A stretch of 64,000 nt of DNA from Frisingicoccus sp902471845. GTDB lineage: Bacteria; Bacillota; Clostridia; Lachnospirales; Lachnospiraceae. Position 1 is the first letter of the stretch, and each line of letters opens with the position of its first letter. A program made the position numbers and the translations under genes. Location of the stretch: NCBI RefSeq assembly GCF_047030795.1, contig NZ_JBKYIC010000001.1; one strand, 5' to 3'. The notes beneath the pieces were generated by a model. The model did not search any database and had not been told where the DNA came from. It saw only the letters and a program-made list of their open reading frames with translations. Shown piece by piece: positions 42,001-50,154 of this stretch.

Positions 42001-42032
42001 AAGTTTTTTCCTGTCATTCCGGACCTTTTTTA
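41989..42032 (+). terminator. Hairpin terminator on the plus strand
   Basis: GTCCGGAAT pairs with ATTCCGGAC around an 18-base loop, then CTTTTTT on the plus strand. No plus-strand gene precedes it; on the minus strand it follows the aldo/keto reductase but lacks a U-tract there. Confidence 0.6.
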
Positions 42033-42050
42033 CATGACTCATCAAAGCTT

Positions 42051-43058
42051 TTATTCGCCGAATTCCTCCGCACATTTTTTGAGCATATCGCGGATTGGCA
42101 GATTATACGGGCAGCGGGTTTCACAGGCACCGCAGTCCACGCAGGCACTGGCCTTTACCGGCATAGCATTGTAGCGGTCCTTTGCCCAATCACCAAGACC
42201 GTAACGGTCCAGATAGCCCTGGAAAAGGAAACAGCCGGAAATGTTGATGCCGGCCGTACATGGCTGACAATAATTACAGCGGCGGCAGAAATTGGTGCCA
42301 AGCTGTTTGCGAACCTGCTCCATAGCCGCCAGCTCTTCTTCGGTCAGCGGTTCTGCTGCCTCAACGGCTTCCATATTTTTTTCAATCTCAGAAACATCAT
42401 ACATCCCCGGAATGACTACGGTTACATCTGGATTGGCGCAGACAAATCGCAAAGCCAGACGGCCATCCTCAATGGCGCCGCCAGCCAACGGTTTCATATC
42501 GATAAAACCAATATTTTTTTCACGACATTTATGTATAAGCTCTTCGCCCTGGCGTTCCACAATATTATATGGGAACATGATGGTTTCCACCCAGTCCATA
42601 TTGAGGGCCTTTTCAAATACTTCTAATGAGTGGGCTGTCAGACCGAGATGACCGATTTTGCCTGCGGCTTTCGCTTCCATCAGAGCCTCCAGAGCGCCGT
42701 CCGGTCCAATCACCTGTTCAAGCTGCTCCATATTCGGATTGTGCACCTGATATAAATCAATATAGTCTGTACGGAAATTATTTAAACTTGTTTCAATATC
42801 CTTTGCCATGGCTTCTCTGGTACGGGACATACTTTTCGTCGCCAGAACAAATTTTTCACGCATGCCTTCAATACCCTCGCCGATAAAGCTCTCACTCACC
42901 GTATATCCTCTGGCAGAATCAATATAATTAATCCCCTTTTCTGCCATCATTTCCATTAATTTTTTTGTGCCGGCCGCATCAATCCGCTGAATCGGAATGC
43001 CGCCAAAACCCATGCGGGAAATCTTAAGTCCGGTCTTCCCAAGTGTTACATACTCCAT
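42051..43058 (-). CDS. Aldo/keto reductase with C-terminal 4Fe-4S cluster
   Basis: 335 residues from the ATG at 43058, behind GAAGGAG; an upstream start at 43124 lies in the promoter. The reductase barrel shows FGGIPIQRID, NYIDSARGY with the catalytic tyrosine region, YIDLYQVHN and the phosphate loop VVIPGMYDVSEIEKN. The tail holds ferredoxin-like cysteines: FCRRCNYCQPC and SACVDCGACETRCPYNLPI. Such proteins occur in anaerobes as flavin-free oxidoreductases of unknown substrate. It has its own promoter, divergent from trxA. Confidence 0.92.
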   Translation of the reverse strand: MEYVTLGKTGLKISRMGFGGIPIQRIDAAGTKKLMEMMAEKGINYIDSARGYTVSESFIGEGIEGMREKFVLATKSMSRTREAMAKDIETSLNNFRTDYIDLYQVHNPNMEQLEQVIGPDGALEALMEAKAAGKIGHLGLTAHSLEVFEKALNMDWVETIMFPYNIVERQGEELIHKCREKNIGFIDMKPLAGGAIEDGRLALRFVCANPDVTVVIPGMYDVSEIEKNMEAVEAAEPLTEEELAAMEQVRKQLGTNFCRRCNYCQPCTAGINISGCFLFQGYLDRYGLGDWAKDRYNAMPVKASACVDCGACETRCPYNLPIRDMLKKCAEEFGE

Positions 43059-43095
43059 TTTTCTAACTCCTTCATCAATCTTTTCCTTATGTTCT

Positions 43096-43124
43096 ACTAT
43101 ACGATATATGATATTTATTTTCAA
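43096..43124 (-). promoter_or_regulatory. Promoter of the aldo/keto reductase
   Basis: Minus-strand TTGAAA (43119-43124), 17-base spacer, TATAGT (43096-43101). Confidence 0.78.
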
Positions 43125-43145
43125 TTAGCATTTTGAAAAATAGAC

Positions 43146-43174
43146 TGTCTTTTTTCCATTAGATGTGCTATTCT
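43146..43174 (+). promoter_or_regulatory. Candidate trxA promoter
   Basis: TGTCTT (43146-43151), 17-base spacer, TATTCT (43169-43174), about 60 bases before the trxA start. Confidence 0.5.
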
Positions 43175-43238
43175 GATTAGGACAACATAATTTTTCCTTT
43201 ATCAGGGAAAATTAAGGATACAGGAAAGGAGTAATATT

Positions 43239-43547
43239 ATGGCTGTTATTGAATTGACTCAGGAAAATTACCAGAAGGAAGTCATTGAATCTGATAAACC
43301 GGTTCTCATCGATTTCTTTGCCACATGGTGCGGACCTTGCAAGATGGTTTCCCCAGTGGTGGATGAAATTGCAAACGAGCGTCCGGACATTAAAGTATGC
43401 AAATTGGACGTGGATAAGAATCTGGATCTGGCAAGAACCTTCCAGGTAATGAGTGTTCCGACACTCGTCGCTATGAAAAATGGCGAAATGATCAACAAAA
43501 TCATCGGGGCGATGCCAAAAGCCCAGATTTTAAAAATGTTTGATTAA
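43239..43547 (+). CDS. trxA: Thioredoxin
   Basis: 102 residues, standard length. Active site FFATWCGPCKM, conserved Asp in VLIDFFATW and the cis-proline loop MSVPTLVAMKNGE are all present. It reduces protein disulfides using thioredoxin reductase, whose gene is not in the window. Start behind GAAAGGAG; strong terminator downstream. Confidence 0.96.
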   Translation: MAVIELTQENYQKEVIESDKPVLIDFFATWCGPCKMVSPVVDEIANERPDIKVCKLDVDKNLDLARTFQVMSVPTLVAMKNGEMINKIIGAMPKAQILKMFD

Positions 43548-43557
43548 TTTAAAAGCA

Positions 43558-43593
43558 AACCGCTCTCAGCTGACCGGCCGGGAGCGGTTTTTT
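43558..43593. terminator. Terminator between trxA and the metallophosphoesterase
   Basis: AACCGCTC pairs with GAGCGGTT, followed by TTTT on the plus strand. The minus strand also has a short T-rich tail, so it may serve the sugar operon's end. Confidence 0.85.
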
Positions 43594-43628
43594 ACCGTCT
43601 CACCAGTCCGAGGCGGTTTTCTTTATCT

Positions 43629-44219
43629 TCAATATTCAAAAACAAATCGTTCATAGGCATTATAAATTTTTGTATCTCCATAATCCAGACACCGTTTTGC
43701 ATCCACATTGTAATTCGGGTGAACATGTCCATGAACAAAATACCGGGGCTGATAGTCGTCAAGCAGTGTCCGGAACACCTGAAATCCCCGATGGGGTAAA
43801 TCTTCACCATCCCCAAGCCGATACGCCGGCGCATGGGTCATGAGAATATCAAAACCATGATTCAGCAGCAACGGAAGTTTCATCCGCATCAGCCGCTTTT
43901 TCATTTCCCATTCCGTATATTGATATTCCCCCGGACAATAGCGCATTGAACCTCCCAGGCCCAGAATCCGTATTCCCTGATGCACATAGATTTTGTTATC
44001 AATACAGATGCATCCCTCCGGTGGAAGCTCAGTGTATTTTCCATCATGATTTCCATGAACATAGAGCAGCGGTCCTCTGGAAAATGTCGCCAAAAATGAA
44101 AGATACTCCGGATCCAGGTCTCCGCAGGATAAGATCAGATCAATATCATCCAGTTTTTTTTGCTCAAAGAAATCCCAATAATAGGGCGATTCCCTGTCAC
44201 TGACTGCCAAAATTTTCAT
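43629..44219 (-). CDS. Calcineurin-like metallophosphoesterase
   Basis: 196 residues. Metal-binding motifs are LSCGDLDPEYL, VHGNHDGKY, LMTHAP and YFVHGHVHPNY. The first motif, usually D-x-H, is SDRE, with Glu in place of His, so one metal site may differ. It would hydrolyse a phosphodiester or phosphomonoester; substrate unknown. Its ATG directly abuts the stop of the ParB-BMP fusion gene (TAAATG), making it the last gene of the long sugar operon. Confidence 0.88.
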   Translation of the reverse strand: MKILAVSDRESPYYWDFFEQKKLDDIDLILSCGDLDPEYLSFLATFSRGPLLYVHGNHDGKYTELPPEGCICIDNKIYVHQGIRILGLGGSMRYCPGEYQYTEWEMKKRLMRMKLPLLLNHGFDILMTHAPAYRLGDGEDLPHRGFQVFRTLLDDYQPRYFVHGHVHPNYNVDAKRCLDYGDTKIYNAYERFVFEY

Positions 44220-46151
44220 TTACGCCTTGCCTCCGAGTCCTTGCTTTCCGCCCAGTCCCTGGGTCGAAACAACCGGTTTTGCCTGATCGACCAGGGCTTC
44301 CATTGCAGGAATATAACCGATAACATTTTCTGCCAGCCAATCCATCGTTACGATTTCTTCCGGCGAAAATGCCCGGTCCATATCCATCTGAACAACGCCT
44401 TCCTGAGAATATAATACCCCGGCAAAAGGATTGAAACCGCCGGAAGAGATGGTATTTTTAAGCAAGTCTATAAGACGGGCCGTACCAATCGGCAGATGCT
44501 TGGAGCAGATCACCTCGATGGCCCCCGCAGACATTCCCCACCAGTAATTTAAACCGCGGGTCTCATCGGATATTTCGTCATCTTTCCAGGAGCCTTTCAT
44601 CAGCTTGCGAATCATCTGTTCATAAAACTTTCCCCAATGCCAGACAGGCATCGCCAGATTCACCGGATAATCTCCGCCATCCCAGTATAATCCAAAATGT
44701 CTTGAAGCCAGCTTCGGCGTGATCATGTCCTGACCTGAAATATAAGTAATTTCATGACTCCTGAAGGTTTCAAAAGGATCATGGCCCTTTAAAGTAGTCC
44801 ATTCCAGATATATCTTTGCCCGGGGATTTACCATCTTCGCCCCAAGAGCAAATGCATTGATATTGGCTGTCATCCCATAGATCGGATAATCGGCCAGATA
44901 ACCAATCTTATCATTTTCTGTCATGGCTCCGGCGATGGCTCCCATCAAAAACTTGGCTTCATACATCCGCGCATAATAAGTTCGAATGTATTTATGGGAT
45001 GTATTCAGTGAACAATTGAGTATTTTCACTTCCGGATGTTCGATGGCCGACTTCAGGCTGCCCTTTAAAAGAGGCGGTGAAGTCGTAAAAATCAAATTAT
45101 TACCGTCGGCAATACTCTGCTCGATCAGCTGACTGATATTTTCTTCTGTCGCCCCGTCATAACAGGATGTATGAATCTCATCGGCAAAGGTCTTCTGCAG
45201 ATGAAGCCTTCCCAACTCATGGGCATAGGTCCAGGCTGATGTTTCTGCCGTTTTTTCATGAATAAAAGCAATCTTTAACGCAGAAGCACTGATTGGAAGA
45301 AGGTGTGCCAGGATATTTATTTTTTTCCCGACTTTTTCTTCCGGCGACATACTGAGTTCCGGAACACTTCCTTCTCGCAGCTTCAATTCCTCCCGGGATT
45401 TCTGAATCTTTTCTTTTAATTCAGAGACACTGAGATTCATCAGTTCTGAATAGTCATAGACGTTCAGGAAGGTCAGCAGGGCATCATCCACGGTCCCCCC
45501 GGGATTCACTTTTCCCTTTTCTTCATAAAGCGTTTTAAACCTCAAATGCAGCGAGTGAAAATTCATCCGGTCATCGTCGCTCCATTTTTCATCGGGTCTT
45601 TTCCCGACAAGACGCTGAAGCTTTGCATAACTCCCTTCTTCAGAAAAACAGAGGTCATTCAACTCCGACAGGCGGTAAAAATCCACAAATTCATAGTAAA
45701 TACGATTTTCTTTCTCCCCGGTCCTGGCCGGTAAAATCCGTGTCACCGTTCCCGGAATGGAAACGGCGCCCACACATTTAAGGACACTGACCCGCTTATT
45801 GCCTTCCTCCACATAAAACTTGTTCATGAACTCATAGGCCTTAATCGGCTCCCGGATACCCTCTTCAATATGTGCTCTGTAAAGGGACATCCATTTCTGG
45901 GCAAATTCGGATTTCTCTGATAAAATCGGATAAAAGCTTTTACTGAAGGACACCCCTCTGCCGGTATTTTTCGTTCCGGCAATCTGATTGACCGGAATCT
46001 GAACCAGACCGAGAGGTATTTCTCCCACCGTCACTACATGATTTTCCTCAATAATTTCATCAAGGACCTTAAGCTCTTCTTTCTCTTTTTTTCCAATCCG
46101 CATATATTTTACGTATTCAGAATAGGGTTCACCACTTAATCGCAGAGACAT
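44220..46151 (-). CDS. Cytoplasmic ParB-like / BMP-family binding protein fusion
   Basis: 643 residues, no signal peptide or lipobox. Residues about 25-155 resemble the ParB/sulfiredoxin-like fold: GLVQIPVNQIAGTKN, IREPIKAYEFMNKFYVEEGN and KRVSVLKCVGAVSIPGTV. Residues about 280-620 match BMP/PnrA-type substrate-binding proteins: LKIAFIHEKTAETSAWTYAH, IFTTSPPLLKGSLKSA, YYARMYEAKFLMGAIAGAMT and IGYLADYPIYGMTANINAFA. BMP proteins normally bind nucleosides outside the cell; here the domain must be cytoplasmic. The C-terminus repeats QGLGGK. The gene overlaps the fructokinase end by 16 bases. A ligand sensor or regulator is my inference. Confidence 0.8.
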   Translation of the reverse strand: MSLRLSGEPYSEYVKYMRIGKKEKEELKVLDEIIEENHVVTVGEIPLGLVQIPVNQIAGTKNTGRGVSFSKSFYPILSEKSEFAQKWMSLYRAHIEEGIREPIKAYEFMNKFYVEEGNKRVSVLKCVGAVSIPGTVTRILPARTGEKENRIYYEFVDFYRLSELNDLCFSEEGSYAKLQRLVGKRPDEKWSDDDRMNFHSLHLRFKTLYEEKGKVNPGGTVDDALLTFLNVYDYSELMNLSVSELKEKIQKSREELKLREGSVPELSMSPEEKVGKKINILAHLLPISASALKIAFIHEKTAETSAWTYAHELGRLHLQKTFADEIHTSCYDGATEENISQLIEQSIADGNNLIFTTSPPLLKGSLKSAIEHPEVKILNCSLNTSHKYIRTYYARMYEAKFLMGAIAGAMTENDKIGYLADYPIYGMTANINAFALGAKMVNPRAKIYLEWTTLKGHDPFETFRSHEITYISGQDMITPKLASRHFGLYWDGGDYPVNLAMPVWHWGKFYEQMIRKLMKGSWKDDEISDETRGLNYWWGMSAGAIEVICSKHLPIGTARLIDLLKNTISSGGFNPFAGVLYSQEGVVQMDMDRAFSPEEIVTMDWLAENVIGYIPAMEALVDQAKPVVSTQGLGGKQGLGGKA

Positions 46152-47092
46152 AAAATTTCTTCCTTTCGCGGCATCACACGCAGAGCGCCTTTTCTCGTTG
46201 TAATGATTGAAGCCGCCGCATTGGCAAAGCCAAGCATCTCACTCAGCTCGTTTTCGTTATATTCTCTCCATCCATGAGTCAAAATGTAATGGAGGATGCA
46301 GGCGCAGAAGGTGTCCCCCGCGCCTGTTGTTTCAATCGTGTGTTCCTGCATATAAGCCGCCTTGGAAACACAGAGATTATTGGTATAGGCACGGCTGCCC
46401 TCTTTTCCGAGAGACAGCAAAATCAAAGGAATATGGAACCGCTGCTGAAGCATGTCAATTCCCTCATCAAAATCTTCAAGACCGGTCAGCCATTGGATTT
46501 CGTTATCCGATATTTTCAAAATATGGCAATGTTCCATACCATACAAAATTTCTCTTTTTGCATCGGAAAGGGTTCGCCAGAGCGGCTCTCTTAAATTCGG
46601 ATCAAAGGACAACAGCGCCCCGGATTTTTCAGCAATGTTAATGGCTCTGCGCGTCGCCCTCCGGCATGTCTCATCCGTCATGGACAGAGAGCCAAAATGA
46701 AAAATCTTACTGGAGGCAATCAAATCTTCATCAATATCCTCTTCGGAAAGCATCATATCTGCCCCCGGATTCCGATAAAAGGAAAACTCCCGGTCCCCAT
46801 CAGCCAGCGTATGGACAAAGGCCAGCGTTGTATGCACATGCTCATCTCTTTTAAGTCCTCTTGTATCGATTCCGACTTCTTTGAGAGCGGCTTCGAGCTG
46901 ATCTCCGAACATGTCCTTTCCAATCTTGCCGATAAAGGCAGTTTTATGCTCAAGACGATTCAGCATGGCAAGGACATTGCACGGCGCGCCGCCCGGATTG
47001 GCTTCCAGCACCGGATTGCCCTGACTGCTCGTTCCATTTTCCGTAAAATCAATCAATAATTCTCCTAAAGCTGTCACATCATAGGATTTCAT
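46136..47092 (-). CDS. Fructokinase (PfkB/ribokinase family)
   Basis: 318 residues from the ATG at 47092, behind GGGAGGGGA. GELLIDFTENG, NPGGAPCNVLAMLNRL, AFIGKIGKDMFG and the C-terminal anion hole ETTGAGDTFCACIL with the catalytic Asp define the PfkB sugar kinase fold. The sequence style and position after an amylosucrase-like gene indicate fructose as substrate: fructose released from sucrose becomes fructose 6-phosphate. It overlaps the upstream gene's end by 14 bases. Confidence 0.9.
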   Translation of the reverse strand: MKSYDVTALGELLIDFTENGTSSQGNPVLEANPGGAPCNVLAMLNRLEHKTAFIGKIGKDMFGDQLEAALKEVGIDTRGLKRDEHVHTTLAFVHTLADGDREFSFYRNPGADMMLSEEDIDEDLIASSKIFHFGSLSMTDETCRRATRRAINIAEKSGALLSFDPNLREPLWRTLSDAKREILYGMEHCHILKISDNEIQWLTGLEDFDEGIDMLQQRFHIPLILLSLGKEGSRAYTNNLCVSKAAYMQEHTIETTGAGDTFCACILHYILTHGWREYNENELSEMLGFANAAASIITTRKGALRVMPRKEEILCLCD

Positions 47093-48956
47093 CGCTATCC
47101 CCTCCCGGCTCATTTTCTTTCTTTAAATAGTAAAATCCATATGCCGGAATATTGACACCGGAAGCCTGCATCCGCCGGCCGGAAATCATATCCACATAGG
47201 TTCCATCGGTTTCGTTGATCCAGGCTGTTTTATCATATTCGCTGAAATTAAACAGCCCGATTATTTTCTCATCTTCATAGTATCTGCCGATACACAGAAC
47301 ACTTTCATCCCATGTGTCGATGGTCCATGTATCCGCATCTGCCATAAATACTTTTTCACTTTTTCGGATTTTCTCCAGGCGGTCAAGCTGGCTGAAAATT
47401 TTCCCCGGCACCGTCGTCACATCCTCAATCTGTCCGGCCGCCTTCCAGTCCATGGCGCCCCGGTGAATATAACGGGAATCCGCCGCCTTATGTGGATTTT
47501 CTTTATAGTTATAGTCGTTCAGCTGTCCGATTTCATCACCGCCGTAAATGACCGGAATTCCGGACTGCATGAACATATAGGCATGGAGCATGACATCCAG
47601 ACGGACCGCACGCTCAAGGGTATTCGAACCGCATCTATCTTCACAGACTGCCTTTTCAATGCCGCACATGGAAGCTGTTGTTCCGCAGAAACGGGCATCC
47701 CCTGTCAATGGGTCCGCATTATAAAGCTCACCCCGGCTGTTGCTTGCCCCTGCATAGCCCTGAAAATAATCATTTAAATACTGTTTATGGGACCGCTCGC
47801 CAATCCCTTCCTGCATCAGTGTTCCGTAGTCCAGTCCCCAACCGATATCATCATGACACCGCAGATAATTTAAAAAAACATATTCTTTCGGCAGACGATT
47901 AACAATATCCAACTGCTGCTTTAAAAGCCGCACATTCCGTGTGGCCACTGTATGCCATGTTGTCGCCATCGTCGTCACATTATAGAGCATATGACACTCC
48001 GGTTTTTCCACAGTTCCGAAATAAGGAACCACCTTTTCCGGCTCCATAACAACCTCTCCGAGAAGTAAAATTCCCGGACAAACGATCTCGCCGATCATAC
48101 GCATCATACGCACAATAGTATGCACCTGAGGAAGGTTCCGACAGGATGTATACAGTTCCTTCCAGATATATGGCACCGCATCAATACGGATAATATCAAT
48201 CCCCTTATTGGCCAAAAACAGGAAATTGTACATCATTTCATTAAAGACCCGGGGATTCCTGTAATTTAAATCCCACTGATAAGGATAGAACGTGGTCATG
48301 ACATGTTTTTTGGCATCGGGAAGCCATGTAAAATTGCCCGGCGCGGTTGTCGGAAAGACCTGAGGCACCGTATTCTCATACATTCCGGGTATCGTAAAAT
48401 CATCAAAGAAAAAATAACGGCTCTGATATTCTTCATCCCCCTGGCGGGCCTTCTTGGCCCACGCATGATCCTCTGAAGTATGATTCATAACAAAATCCAT
48501 ACAGACATTGATTTTTTTCTTATGGCAGGCTGCTGTCAAATGTTCCAGATCTTCCATCGTACCAAGCTTTTCCTGAACTTTCCGAAAGTCTGCCACCGCA
48601 TATCCACCATCGGAGCGGCCTTCCACCGTATCCAGAAATGGCATCAGATGAATGTAATTGACATTACTCTTTTCAATGTAATCCAATTTACTCTGAACAC
48701 CTTTCATATTTCCTGCAAAATTATCTATATAAAACATCATGCCGAGCATGTCATTTTTCTTGTACCAGTCCGGCTGTGCCTCTCTTTCCAAATCCAAAAT
48801 CTTCAAATCTTCATTTCGTTCCTGATAAAATCGGCCCATGGAATCACATAATTCAGCGAACATTGCATCATTTCCATAAAGCTCCATATAAAGCCATTTT
48901 AATTCATCCAAATGGCGGCAAAATCTGGTCTCAAACACATTTTTACTCTTGTTCAT
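47079..48956 (-). CDS. GH13 subfamily 4 enzyme, amylosucrase-like
   Basis: 625 residues from the ATG at 48956, behind AGGAGAG; an ATG at 48986 is possible but lacks that site. No signal peptide, so intracellular. GH13 motifs: VCMDFVMNHTSEDHAWA, nucleophile in IIRIDAVPYIWK (about 258), acid/base in LLLGEVVMEPE (about 298) and LRCHDDIGWGLD (about 367). Size, helical N-terminal domain and HDDIGW support amylosucrase (sucrose to alpha-glucan plus fructose) over the shorter sucrose phosphorylase of about 490 residues. The fructokinase gene directly follows. Confidence 0.85.
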   Translation of the reverse strand: MNKSKNVFETRFCRHLDELKWLYMELYGNDAMFAELCDSMGRFYQERNEDLKILDLEREAQPDWYKKNDMLGMMFYIDNFAGNMKGVQSKLDYIEKSNVNYIHLMPFLDTVEGRSDGGYAVADFRKVQEKLGTMEDLEHLTAACHKKKINVCMDFVMNHTSEDHAWAKKARQGDEEYQSRYFFFDDFTIPGMYENTVPQVFPTTAPGNFTWLPDAKKHVMTTFYPYQWDLNYRNPRVFNEMMYNFLFLANKGIDIIRIDAVPYIWKELYTSCRNLPQVHTIVRMMRMIGEIVCPGILLLGEVVMEPEKVVPYFGTVEKPECHMLYNVTTMATTWHTVATRNVRLLKQQLDIVNRLPKEYVFLNYLRCHDDIGWGLDYGTLMQEGIGERSHKQYLNDYFQGYAGASNSRGELYNADPLTGDARFCGTTASMCGIEKAVCEDRCGSNTLERAVRLDVMLHAYMFMQSGIPVIYGGDEIGQLNDYNYKENPHKAADSRYIHRGAMDWKAAGQIEDVTTVPGKIFSQLDRLEKIRKSEKVFMADADTWTIDTWDESVLCIGRYYEDEKIIGLFNFSEYDKTAWINETDGTYVDMISGRRMQASGVNIPAYGFYYLKKENEPGGDSDEIL

Positions 48957-48989
48957 CGAATCTCTCCTGATAATCACCTTATTCATGAA

Positions 48990-49018
48990 GGAAGCCAGGC
49001 CAAGCAGGCCCGGCTTCC
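48990..49018 (-). other. Hairpin between msmX-type ATPase and amylosucrase genes
   Basis: GGAAGCC pairs with GGCTTCC, with inner GG/CC pairs. Only TTCATGAAT follows on the minus strand, so it is more likely a partial attenuator or mRNA stabiliser that sets lower expression of downstream genes. Confidence 0.5.
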
Positions 49019-49025
49019 TTTCACC

Positions 49026-50123
49026 TTACTGGCAGATAACCTTTTCTGTTTCTTTATCAAAAACATGAATCTTTTCCGTATCAAATGCCACACGGATATC
49101 ATCTTCTGCTTTTACATTGACATGCGCAGGAACACGGGCAACCAGTTTCTGATCATTGGCTTTCAGATACAGATAAATTTCGGAACCCATAAGTTCTGTC
49201 ATATCGACATGGGTATTGACATTGGCTGCTTCGGATACAGCGAGATAGGATTCTTCCACATGAATATCTTCCGGACGAATACCCATAACAACTTCTTTGC
49301 CCACATAAGCAAGTAATTCTTTATGTTTCATCGGAATACGGCTGCTTCCATAAACGAGAACAACGCCGTCGCCTTCTTTTTCGACTTTAACATTCAGGAA
49401 GTTCATCTGTGGAGAACCAATGAATCCGGCAACAAACATATTGCATGGATAGTTATAAAGGTTCTGAGGTGTATCTACCTGCTGAATATATCCGTCTTTC
49501 ATAACAACGATACGATCGCCCATGGTCATAGCCTCGGTCTGGTCATGGGTAACGTAAACGAAGGTTGTCTGTAAACGTTTGTGAAGAGCAGCAATCTGAC
49601 TTCTCATTTCCGTACGAAGCTTTGCATCCAGGTTGGATAATGGCTCATCAAGTAAGAATACTTCCGGGTCACGGACCATCGCACGTCCAAGGGCAACACG
49701 CTGACGCTGACCACCGGATAACGCTCTTGGCTTACGGTCAAGATATGGTTCCAGTCCAAGGATTTTTGCTGCTTCGTTCACCTTCTGGTCGATTTCAGCC
49801 TGAGGAACTTTGCTCAGCTCCAGGGCAAAGGCCATATTTTTCCGAACCGTCATATGCGGATACAGAGCATAGTTCTGGAATACCATTGCGATATTACGTT
49901 CCTTCGGGGATACATCGTTGACAACACGGTCACCAATGAGCAGTTCACCCTTGGATACACTTTCCAGACCAGCGATCATACGAAGTGTTGTGGATTTTCC
50001 ACAGCCGGACGGGCCGACAAGAACAACAAACTCTTTGTCCGCAATTTCAAGATTTAAATTTGGAACAACAGTTACACCATTATCATATGTTTTTTCTACG
50101 TTTTTAAAAGTAATACTTGCCAT
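49026..50123 (-). CDS. msmX: Sugar ABC transporter ATPase, MsmX/UgpC family
   Basis: 365 residues. Walker A VGPSGCGKSTTLRM, Q-loop MVFQNYALYPHMTV, signature ALSGGQRQRVALGRAM, Walker B VFLLDEPLSNLDAKLR, and a C-terminal TOBE regulatory domain (MGIRPEDIHVEES, ELMGSEIYLYLKA). This family energises several sugar importers, here most likely the two permeases and lipoprotein at 56.7-59.7 kb. It lies 31 bases after galT. Confidence 0.92.
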   Translation of the reverse strand: MASITFKNVEKTYDNGVTVVPNLNLEIADKEFVVLVGPSGCGKSTTLRMIAGLESVSKGELLIGDRVVNDVSPKERNIAMVFQNYALYPHMTVRKNMAFALELSKVPQAEIDQKVNEAAKILGLEPYLDRKPRALSGGQRQRVALGRAMVRDPEVFLLDEPLSNLDAKLRTEMRSQIAALHKRLQTTFVYVTHDQTEAMTMGDRIVVMKDGYIQQVDTPQNLYNYPCNMFVAGFIGSPQMNFLNVKVEKEGDGVVLVYGSSRIPMKHKELLAYVGKEVVMGIRPEDIHVEESYLAVSEAANVNTHVDMTELMGSEIYLYLKANDQKLVARVPAHVNVKAEDDIRVAFDTEKIHVFDKETEKVICQ

Positions 50124-50154
50124 GATACATACCTCCTATTATCATCCTAATTTA

